Below are positions 41,061 through 49,574 of a stretch of DNA of 64,000 nucleotides, in pieces. A program made the position numbers and the translations under genes. The notes below the pieces were generated by a model that did no database searches, was not told where the DNA came from, and saw only the letters and a program-made list of their open reading frames with translations. This DNA is from Leishmania martiniquensis (Eukaryota; Euglenozoa; Kinetoplastea; Trypanosomatida; Trypanosomatidae), in the NCBI RefSeq assembly GCF_017916325.1, contig NC_090164.1, forward strand, positions 911,501 to 975,500, given 5' to 3'. Numbering within the stretch: the first letter of the stretch is position 1; the number at the start of each line of letters is the position of its first letter.

Positions 41061-42905
41061 GTATACGCGGCAATAAATGGGCGCTTCGAAAGAGCCACCG
41101 AACAGAAAAAGAGCTCTCTCTATATATATGCACACACACACTCGCACGCACACGAAGCGCAGTGTGCAAGCCCACTGTGCAGTTCACTGAGGCCGGAAGG
41201 TGCGTGATACGTTGACTGGATGCTGTGACAGCTTCTTCCCTATGTATCCCCTCCCTTACACAGACAGCACGAGAGAGGCTTGCCACCGAATCTGAAGCAG
41301 AGCAAAGAATGGAGGGGGAGGAGGAAACACCGATCGAGCCCGACAGGCACGCACACGAAGGCACTCCACTAAAATAAAAAGGGATGACTAAGAAGTAAAT
41401 GAAAAGAGGAGGCGCCGGCAACTCTTGCTTTCCGCGAATGCGTGCAGCGCAACGTCCTGTAAAATGAACGCAAATCCCAAACACGCACACACACGCGGAG
41501 AGACCGGAAGAGTGTGTGGTGGGGGGAGGGGGGTGTCGGTGTTAAAGTGTCTACACGCTCGCTTTGTGGGGGAGGGGGGCAGGTGGGTGGAGAGCGCGCA
41601 CACTGGAGGAGAGGAAGAAGGGAAGCAGAGCGGCGCCGGGTACTACTCGAGATGCAGAGGTGAAGCTGAAGGAGAGAGCCGAAGCAGCGTCTCGGTTGGG
41701 TTGAAGCCTCGATGCGAGCGGCACGGCTTTGATGCGAGGGGAATAGGAAGAAGGACGAGAACGTACGGATAGCCAACATGAGATGGACATACGCCGCCGC
41801 GTGTTTGTATGGCGGGGTACAGTGGAGAGAAAAGAGGGTGAGGGGAAGCGCACAGTGTAGACGACGGTAGCGGCAAGCGGGCAAGGGCAGCGAGGTGTGG
41901 TGCCACGTGAGCAAGAAGAGGGGAAAAGAGGCAGAGGAGCGGGAGTGGAAGAGGAAGAAATGTGTGCCCTCATGCTAATGAGGCGATCAGGCACGAAAGA
42001 ACGTGCCATCCATCGACAAAGGCAAGCACAGACTATGTCCGTCATGTGGCATGACGAGGTGTCTGAAGGGAGGTGCCGGACAGCCATACCTTCCCCCCTC
42101 CTCTGCGCATGCATGCCGAGAAGGAAAGGGATGGAGAGGCTCATGTGCTGTAGTGTGGTGACCTATCGCGTGCAGAGAGAGAGGGCAGCGCTGCCCTTTC
42201 GAGTTGTTCCCTCCCTCCCTCCCTCTTCGTGTGCGCGCGTATGTGTCTGTGCCACGGCTTTGAAAAAGTGTCTGCACGGGCGTTAGCGACCGGTAGAGGA
42301 AAAAATGAGTGAGAAAGTGGCCAAGGAGTCCATAGCCACGCAGGCAAGACGCCCAGGCGTGCGCAGTGGGTGCGAAGCGCAGTGGCAGCTCTTGAAGCAA
42401 AAGGAAATGTAAGTCGGACGTCATGTCCGCACCCCTTACGGAGCGCCGCTAGCCACATCATCACGATCGACCGTGGCACGGCACTTCCCAGGAGATGTAA
42501 AGACCTCGTACACTGCCCATGCCCGGCTCCCGCATTGCCTCCACGCGCGCACGCAAACAGAGGCAGGGCAATGCAAAGCTAGTGCCCCACCACCACCAAC
42601 CCCAGACACAGAAGCCAAGTTCGTTTCGACGCAGTCTTGGTCCACCTTCGAAATGTGCTATACATCTCATGTAGCAGCGCAGCAAGAGCACAAGCGCTCC
42701 AGGGCACGCACACCTCTGTGCGTCGGGGAGGGGGAGGGCAGGCCCTGCGGATTTGCGTCGGTGCCACAGGATTGCCTGCGGCCTCCACCTCTCTCGTTCT
42801 ATGTCACTCACCTCCTTCGTGCCGTGGCGTTGCTTGGTCCGAGCTGTTCGAGTGACTCCGCACAGCGGTGGTCGGAGTATGCACTGCTGCTGTTGGCTGT
42901 GACGC
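41061..42905. other. Spacer of 1.8 kb between LRRC6 gene and dynamin
   Basis: GA-rich plus strand, with CA and TA short runs near 41120-41150 and a G-rich stretch at 41515-41600. No supported gene. It is expected to hold the LRRC6 3' UTR. Confidence 0.45.
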
Positions 42906-44306
42906 TCATGTGCCCGCAACGGCAGCTGACGCCGCGGTAGACGACACAGTCGAGATGTTCTCCACAGACTTCAAGATGCCACTGCTTGGAGTAGTGTCTT
43001 TGATACAGCTATCCAGCGCGCCTTTGGTCGTCTGTTGATTGGCCAGGGGAGACGGAGAGGTACCCGGCATGCGACTCTCGATCTCCAGGAGCGTGGAGCG
43101 GGTGAGCGATTCGGCGGTATGTGGAGAAGCTGCAGAGAGTAGCACCTCACCCGGCGCACACTTCCCACAAGCTCCGGAAGCCCTTTCGGTCATCTCGCGC
43201 AGCCCTCTGAGGTGCGCACGCGCGCCGTTGCGCCGCTCCTGCACCTCCGGTGCGTACGGTACCGTCACCTTGAGCTGCCCCGTCGTGGTGGAGCGCTGCA
43301 CCTGAGTCGCGTCCGCCGCAAGCTCGTCCTCGACTGGCACTTGGAGTAGCTTTCCTTTAATGAAGACCCGCACCACGTCTACCTCAACCTGCACGGAGAG
43401 CAGCGTTGTCGAGATGAACTTGCCAGGCTCCACGGTGAGCACGAACTCTGCAGCGTCGTCCTGGTTCATGTGAAACGGCACTCGGGGCTCGTTCCGCAGC
43501 AGCAGGCGGCCGTACTTGCTTCGCTCCTCTTCGGCAGTCAGCCGCTGCGACCCCCGCTTCTGCCCTCGGAGTTCCTGATGAAGAGCAGCGATGCTGCCGG
43601 GCTGTGGAGTCGACTGCTCCTCCTTTTTCTTCCGCTCTATCTCCTCTTGTTCGCGGAGCATCTGCAGTCGCTCCTCTGGTGTGTGCCCATACACGCGCTC
43701 GCCCTTGTCGTTGTACTTCGGAGGAAACGGATCTATCCCCTTCGCCAGCATCTCGTTCTTGATGCGCTCTATCTCGCGCACTTTCACTGCCTCCTCCTCG
43801 GCCACCTCCACCACCACATCTTCCGCCTGCCGCGCCGTGATGCGCTCAGCGCGGATGATCTCATCGCCGTCCAGCTCCTTTAGCTGGGGCAATGTGTGGA
43901 TGACATAGGCGCGGTAGCCCTCCGTCTTGGTGCACGGATTGCCTGTCAGGTGCAGCGACTCCAGAAACGGATTCGCGAGCAGCGTCTGCACCGACGTCGG
44001 CTCCGCAATGAAGTTCAATGTGAGGTCCAGCCGCTCCAGTGCCTCGCACCCTTGAAGACCATCGATGAATGTAATGTTATTCACAGCGAGGTTGAGGTAC
44101 GTCAACCACTTCAGGTGCCGTAGTCCCTCAATGCGGCTAATGTAATTGTTGCATAAGTAGATGATCTCCAGCTGGCGGCATGCGTCGCCAATGAGCTCGA
44201 TCTGTTCAATATCTTGTTGATGCAGGGCGATCTCCTTCAGGTTCGACAGGCAGCCCTCATTATGCTCCGCGCGGCGACGGAGCAGCTCCACCGTAATCCG
44301 GGCCAT
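42906..44306 (-). CDS. LRTP: LRRC6/DNAAF11/LRTP-type ciliary assembly protein, 466 aa
   Basis: Orthologue of the family of human LRRC6 (DNAAF11), fly tilB and zebrafish seahorse, needed to preassemble axonemal dyneins; the T. brucei member LRTP is a basal-body-associated leucine-rich repeat protein. The N-terminus, MARITVELLRRRAEHNEG, matches the conserved family start. SDS22-like leucine-rich repeats occupy about 20-120 (IIYLCNNYI, YLNLAVNNI, RLDLTLNFI, SLHLTGNPC), with an LRR cap ending near LKELDGDEI (142-150). A charged coiled-coil region (about 155-235) follows. A CS/p23-like beta domain at about 275-352 ends in TGQLKVTVPYAPEV, and a Ser/Thr-rich tail closes the protein. A splice acceptor at 44385-44384 lies inside the upstream open extension (to 44402), which rules out the longer start. 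Confidence 0.93.
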   Translation of the reverse strand: MARITVELLRRRAEHNEGCLSNLKEIALHQQDIEQIELIGDACRQLEIIYLCNNYISRIEGLRHLKWLTYLNLAVNNITFIDGLQGCEALERLDLTLNFIAEPTSVQTLLANPFLESLHLTGNPCTKTEGYRAYVIHTLPQLKELDGDEIIRAERITARQAEDVVVEVAEEEAVKVREIERIKNEMLAKGIDPFPPKYNDKGERVYGHTPEERLQMLREQEEIERKKKEEQSTPQPGSIAALHQELRGQKRGSQRLTAEEERSKYGRLLLRNEPRVPFHMNQDDAAEFVLTVEPGKFISTTLLSVQVEVDVVRVFIKGKLLQVPVEDELAADATQVQRSTTTGQLKVTVPYAPEVQERRNGARAHLRGLREMTERASGACGKCAPGEVLLSAASPHTAESLTRSTLLEIESRMPGTSPSPLANQQTTKGALDSCIKDTTPSSGILKSVENISTVSSTAASAAVAGT

Positions 44307-44425
44307 CTGTCGTGTGTTTGCCGGCGTGCGTGCCTCCCCGTACCCTTCCGTGTAGAGGGACGAAAGACGCGCTGTGTGAGATCCTGACGCAGCAGAGAAC
44401 AAAGAAAAAGAGCGAAGAGTGAATG
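44307..44425 (-). promoter_or_regulatory. Spliced-leader acceptor for the LRRC6 gene
   Basis: On the minus strand a pyrimidine tract containing CTCTTTTTCTTTGTTCTC runs into TGCTGCGTCAG, with the AG at 44385-44384, giving a 77-nt 5' UTR before the ATG at 44306. Confidence 0.6.
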
Positions 44426-45220
44426 GAAAAGTTCAAAGAACCGCTAAGTGTGCGTGTGTGTGTGTGTATGTCGAACCCGCAAACGATTCATTCAAACGCG
44501 GAGGCTTTGTGGACCGCGGAAATGAGATCGCAGCCTCCGGCAGTGACTCACTCCGTTTCCTGCGGCCGCCGTTTGCTTGAGTCCGACGGGCACGCTCCCT
44601 TTGCAGCCCCTTACCTCCTCCACAGTTTTACAGGAGAGACAAGGCACGCCATCTCGCTGTCCATTATGCCCAGCTCCGCTCCTCTGTGGAGGGAACCCGC
44701 AGAGGCAAGAGGAGAATGCATGCGACAGCCAAAGAAAAGCACAGAGATGCCGCTGTGCATCCGCTGGCGACACACACACACACGCACACACATGAGCGCA
44801 CCCAGAACTCCACTAGACCCATGACACGGCCCTTCCATTCATTTTCTTCTCATTAGCAGCTACACAGCACCCGCGTATATCGGGCGATGATCACTCCCGT
44901 CGTCACGTTCTGACCAAAAATTTTTTTCGCACCTGCTGATGGAGCGTGCTGCCTTCACGGGCTAGACTCATTGACCGGCACCTCATTTACGGTCCATAGG
45001 TCTACTGGGCCCTCAGCACCTCCCTTTTCCTCTCTTCGATCAGTGATAGTTGAAAACGGCGGTCAGCCTCTTCTCACATTGGCCCGAGAAGCAAATATGC
45101 AAACACGCGCATACATATATGTATGGATGTATTTACGAATAAGGTTATATACAACTGAGAAAAAGAAAGGATGCGCACGAGAAGACGGGCAAAACATAGA
45201 CAATTTCCGCTCTGCATCAC
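44426..45220. other. Spacer left of repeat C2
   Basis: About 0.8 kb without a supported gene, in the region downstream of the PH-like gene on the minus strand. A short TG run is at 44451-44467 and a CA run near 44770. Confidence 0.45.
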
Positions 45221-45800
45221 CTTCCCCTCTCTACACGGCGTACAAGAACCTCGGTGAGGCTCCGTTGCGCCCCTCCCCGCCCCCGGCCTCCCGCTGGCCC
45301 ACCGCGCCCCCGTGCCGCCAAGCTGCCGTAGGGGCACGCGCGGCTGCAGTGCCATCGGCTCCGCCACCCCAGCACGGCCTCCGCCTCCAGCTCCACGCAC
45401 CGCCCGCCGTGCAGGCTCCCCCCTTCCCCAAATGCACACACCGCTAGGCAGAGCGAGGGCCGCGAGAGAGAAAATGAGAGAGAGACACAAGGTCGGGCCA
45501 CGCTGGCACCCTGCACATCATGCGGATGCCGCACGTGTGCTGGCTGCCGCGGGTGGCTCCGACGCAACACCATGCAGGGATCGAGCGCAGCCGTCCGCTG
45601 CGGTGAATCGCGCGGGCCTTCGCCACGCTGGGCGCGCTGCACACCCTATCAGCACCAGAAGCGACTCACGGCATGGGGCGGGGTGGAAATCAGAGGGGAG
45701 CGGAGCTGCTAGGCCTCTCCCCGCACGCAGAGGCTGGGGCGCCGCGCCCCTCCCCCCCCGGCTCCTCAGAGATGAGGCCCGCGAAATGGAGTGTCGCCCC
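45221..45800. repeat. Element D, copy 3, split by repeat C2
   Basis: Left part 45221-45286 and right part 45762-45800 align with the two halves of the uninterrupted short elements at 49173-49277 and 52297-52397. Between them lie about 475 bases of repeat C. Near-copies of GCGCCCCTCC(CCG)CCCCCGG occur at both junctions (45267-45286 and 45744-45761), looking like a target-site duplication. Confidence 0.7.
45251..45747 (-). repeat. Repeat C, copy 2 (inverted pair with 27848-28344)
   Basis: Perfect ungapped reverse-complement match, as far as I can see, to 27848-28344. The pair flanks the LRRC6, dynamin and surface-protein genes with an intervening distance of about 16.9 kb. Its first bases overlap the left half of element D, so copy 1 carries a piece of D as well. 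Confidence 0.9.
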
Positions 45801-47260
45801 GTTACCGGGAGAAGGGTTCACGAAGATCCCAAGAAGCACAATAGCGAAACACAGGCGTCGGCAAAGGAAGACGTGAACGCAAAAGGCAGAGAGATCGAGC
45901 GCATATTATATATATATATTTATATGTATATATATATATGAAGGCGCCACGCACTTTCCATGCCAACAGCGTTACCGTCGCCATTGTCACCGACATGCAT
46001 CCCTCAGCACCCGTGAGGAAACCGAGAGCGATGCATACGCACATGCACACACACCTACACAGACGAACGTATATACATATACAGGCATGCGCTCATGAAA
46101 AGGCAGACGCAGACAGGCGCACACAGCGGAAGGGGTGAGTACAGAGCCGTCCAATGACGCAAGAGGAGGAAGAAAAAGAAAGCCTTTCGCGCCACAGCCG
46201 AGGCACGCGCGCACCGCCCCCGGCGCCGTCCCTCCCGACTCACGCACGCACACACACACACATAACGCTGTAGCGTAGGAGCGGAAAGAAGTGAGCAATG
46301 CTGACATAACAAGGAGCAAATAAGATACGAAGGCACCAGAAAATAGTGCAGCGGTGGTGTTTGTACGAGTGGTAAAAATGAGAAAAAGGATGCAGCAGGG
46401 GGGGAAGGGGCGAATGTGCCGCACCTGCCTTGTTGATGTGGTTAACGGAAGAGAGAAAAAGGCTCGCGCACCAGCACCATCAGAGCATGGAGCGCATGTT
46501 GTATGAGAGACTGCATGAGAGTCAACCTGAACACACACACACAGGTTCAGAGTGAGAGGGGGCATGTCTCTTCACACCGCACTTGTCAAGGGCGTCTCCC
46601 TCCCGTTCTCTCTTCTCTCTCTCTGCGTGAGAAGGGTACGGAGAGGCCTTCGACCTGAGGGCAGCGTGCGTGTTGGCGAGAGGGAAAGGGAGCACACACA
46701 ACTACGAGCAGGGCGAGGAAAGAGAGCGCATTGTGAGTGGCAAACGATTCGCCCCTCAGCGGTGTTGCCACTCGGTTAGCCCCCTCAGGCTGAAGCAGCA
46801 GTCCATCCACCACAGCTTGCTGACCGGCCGGCTTAAGCATTGGTTCGCTCACCTAGCACGCTGATAGAAGCGTCAAGGTGCACAGAGGCGGCGGCACTCT
46901 ACAGCGCTTGCGCTTGAACACGCTCGCTCACGCCCTTTCAACTCTACACGACTGAGCGTAGTGCAGCTCGCACTCCGCTTAGCCACGGGTAGTAGATTAG
47001 CAACACTGACACCCGCGTTGCTCCCACCGCCGCTTTTTCTGGCGCTCCTCGTAGTAGGCCCGCATTCCATTCTCGAACTGTCAATGACTCCGAAGCGCAT
47101 TACGGAGCAGTTGCTCCGCGCGCTGAGATATAGCAGCCGTCTGCGCGACGATTTGCTCGGACGCATCAAGCGCCCGGTCGGCACCGCCGCTCTGTGTGGC
47201 AACTGACGAGCAGGTGCTAAGCGAAAAAGATGCTTTGGATGATGGCTTTCTGCCGCCCAC
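45801..47260. other. Spacer between PH-like gene and repeat C2
   Basis: About 1.5 kb with a TA-rich run (45903-45940) and short CA runs. Weakly protein-like plus-strand frames run at 46961-47206 and on past 47196 into the PH-like gene, but lack ATG-led coding character. No gene is supported. Confidence 0.4.
45903..45940. repeat. TA-rich microsatellite
   Basis: Imperfect TA run of about 38 bp just right of the repeat C2/element D block. Confidence 0.8.
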
Positions 47261-48625
47261 TCAGTGGCCCCCGCTGCTCGCTACTACAAAGGAGCGGGGG
47301 CTCCACGATGAGGATGTGTACCGGCTAGCGCGTGGGCTAGAAGGGAAGGAGTTGAGAACACGTACGGAAGCACTCGGCTCGCGCTCTTTTGTGCACCGAA
47401 GGCAATGCCGCTCAGCGCCGCGCTGCCACTGCTGGCTGCGTTGCGCATGGAAGCTCTTCATTGATCTTCTGCCTCTTGCCACCTCTGCGGTCACCTCCTC
47501 CGGAGCGCAGGGGGTGATAGCCGCAGAAGCGTCACGCGGCAGCTCCGCCGTTGGGGCCGCTGCGATGCTGCCAGGGCATACTCGCGGCCGCAGCTTCGCT
47601 AGGTCTCCGTACTTTTCAGGCAACTCCTTGCCGCTTCTGGCCGTGCGGCGCAGCGGATTGTCGTTGCGACTTGGCGCAAAGGTCGGCACGGCCTCCGTTT
47701 TCGTTGATGGCGGTGCCGCTGATGGAGCTGGAGGTAAGCCTAGCGTGGCTGACGAGGACTTCAGCGCGGTCTGATGATCGACTTCGCCGGAGCAGATCAA
47801 TAACGAGGGTGAAGCACAAAGCGAGGACGAGCGTCGAGGCGTCGACACTGCGGCAGACACGTTCTGCCCGCTTCTCGGCCCCACCTCAGCGTCGGCGGCA
47901 GAGAGGGAGGTACGTCGGCTCTGCTGCTGAAAAGCGCATGGGTTTCTGTGAGGCTTCTGTGATCGGCTCGCGCCGAAATCTGCGGCGGCAGCGCTACCCT
48001 CAGGCAATGTCGGGTTGATGATGTGGTGCTGGATTGCCCTTTTCTTCACACGCGACCCATCCGGTGCCAATATCAGTAACCCGCCCCACAGCTCCTCCTT
48101 CTTGCGCAGGCGGCACGGCAGCGTCTCGTGAGTGCAAGTGTGGTACACAAAGCGCACTACCTGCAGGAGTGCCGCGTACTGCGCAGCAGAGGTCGCGTGC
48201 AGCAAGAGGTCCACTGGCATCTCGTGGAAGCAGTCCCAGTAGAAACTGCCCTTGAGTGCGATAGCGAAGGGGCGGCTTCGCATGCGGATGCCGACGGCGC
48301 GGGCCTGCGCATCACAAATAAGCTCGGCGATGTCTTCCACTTTGGCACATCGGGAGACACGCCCCTGAGGTGAGGCTAAGTTGATTGTGTGCTCTGTAAC
48401 AAAAAAGACACGCTTGTCAAAGATGCCGATGCGGTTGAGCTTTCGCACCACGCCAAAAAAGAAAAACTGCGTGCCCCGCAGGTGCGAAAAGGAGCTGCGG
48501 TACTTCTCGGGGAGGACGACGAGCGTGCACACTGCTAATGGTGTGTCCGGCAGAGCCTCGGAGGTGCGGTCATGCGCCCCTTTCTCCACATAGCTCGAGG
48601 CTGCGGATGAAGAGGCGGCGTTCAT
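47261..48625 (-). CDS. Conserved protein with PH-like N-terminal region, 454 aa
   Basis: I do not recognise a named family. Residues about 30-165 contain a pattern typical of PH-like or myosin-tail-1-like beta-barrels in kinetoplastid proteins: FFFFGVVRKLNRIGIFDKRV, then FFVTEHTINLASPQGRVSRC (a strand-turn-strand), then KVEDIAELI and a run of strands ending in a helix with QYAALLQVVRFVYHTC. The remaining 290 residues are rich in Ser, Ala, Arg and Pro and probably disordered. No catalytic residues are evident. The ATG at 48625 is the first in frame, but the frame is open about 20 codons further and no strong pyrimidine tract lies just upstream, so the true N-terminus is uncertain. A lipid- or protein-binding adaptor role is only inference. 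Confidence 0.75.
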   Translation of the reverse strand: MNAASSSAASSYVEKGAHDRTSEALPDTPLAVCTLVVLPEKYRSSFSHLRGTQFFFFGVVRKLNRIGIFDKRVFFVTEHTINLASPQGRVSRCAKVEDIAELICDAQARAVGIRMRSRPFAIALKGSFYWDCFHEMPVDLLLHATSAAQYAALLQVVRFVYHTCTHETLPCRLRKKEELWGGLLILAPDGSRVKKRAIQHHIINPTLPEGSAAAADFGASRSQKPHRNPCAFQQQSRRTSLSAADAEVGPRSGQNVSAAVSTPRRSSSLCASPSLLICSGEVDHQTALKSSSATLGLPPAPSAAPPSTKTEAVPTFAPSRNDNPLRRTARSGKELPEKYGDLAKLRPRVCPGSIAAAPTAELPRDASAAITPCAPEEVTAEVARGRRSMKSFHAQRSQQWQRGAERHCLRCTKEREPSASVRVLNSFPSSPRASRYTSSSWSPRSFVVASSGGH

Positions 48626-49172
48626 GTAGGGGTGCGCTGAAACCTTACTTAGAACTCGGCAAACTTCCCCGTATACGTCACACCAGCAAGCTGATGCACA
48701 ATTTCACGTGTCATCCAACGGACACCACCTTCGAGGAGCTCCAGGAGTACGGGTGCACGTCCCTGCTCGCCGGCAACAGGTAAAGCACGCCCCCTTCACG
48801 TCCGCTCACACACGCGGTTTTCCTCCCCACAGTAGCTGCGCTTCCTTCCGTTGCTCACTTCGCTTTCGTTGGCTTGCTCGGTCGAGGGGATGAGCTCCCT
48901 ATGCTCGGCGGTAGCGACGGACGCGTCCGTCAGCAATAAAGAAAAAAGGATGTCGGCAGAACAAAGGGCGGGGGGTCGAGGGCGGTGCGATGAGCGATGA
49001 ATGAAGACATGGCCACCGTACGCACACAGGCCTACACATATGCCGCAGCGAGGGCACCTACGGCGAAGGGCACACACCCTCCGCTCGCAGCAGAGCGAAT
49101 GCGCCGGGATCCAGAGCACTTTACGAGCCCGCGGCAGCCATACCCATATAAGGAACCTTTTCTTTGAGTTGA
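48626..49172. other. Spacer with a coding-like patch near the PH-like gene
   Basis: The first 160 bases read well as protein on both strands (see findings). The rest has no recognisable gene and leads into the short element D copy 1. Confidence 0.35.
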
Positions 49173-49277
49173 CTCCCCCTCTCCACAGGGCGTACAAGAA
49201 CCTCGCTGAGGCTCCGTTACGCCCCTCCCCGCCCCCGGCCCCTCAGAGATGGGGCTCGCGAAATGGTGTGGCATCCC
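49173..49277 (+). repeat. Element D, copy 1 (about 105 bp)
   Basis: Shares with 52297-52397 the ordered blocks CCCCCTCTCCACA, GGCGTACAAGAA, CTCGCTGAGGCTCC, ACGCCCCTCCC, CCTCAGAGATGGGG and GCGAAATxGTGTGGCATCC. It is situated just downstream (3' on the minus strand) of the GPDH-like gene, so probably within its 3' UTR. Confidence 0.8.
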
Positions 49278-49574
49278 ATTCACGAGATTGGAAGATGGGC
49301 GAATATGTGGTACGAAAGAGGAGCAGGCGGGACTGGGGCGAGGGGGCGGGAAAAGGAGAGGAGCGTGAGAAGCGCGGGGACAAGGGAGCTGCCGGATACT
49401 CTTGCCCCTCCTCATTCGTCCCACGTCGAGTTCAGAGGAGGCAGACGGAAAGACGGGCAACAAACGCGCAATACAGCCTCCACTACCCCTTCGTTCTGGT
49501 GCCACTTGCCACTCTCACCTCCGGTTGATTTCCTCTCCACCTTCTTGCCCACCGCTGTATGCAGCAGGGCCTAC
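49278..49574. other. Short spacer after the GPDH-like gene
   Basis: About 300 bases between element D copy 1 and the GPDH-like stop codon, with G-rich patches at 49325-49360. No gene is seen; probably 3' UTR. Confidence 0.45.

Noticed and set aside
47196..47774. Plus-strand frame with a stretch faintly like the pre-TMD segment of ABCC transporters (FLPPTQWPPLLATTKERGL)
   Set aside because: It starts at GTG, runs antisense to the PH-like gene's C-terminus, has mediocre GC at third positions (about 60%) and no further ABC features.
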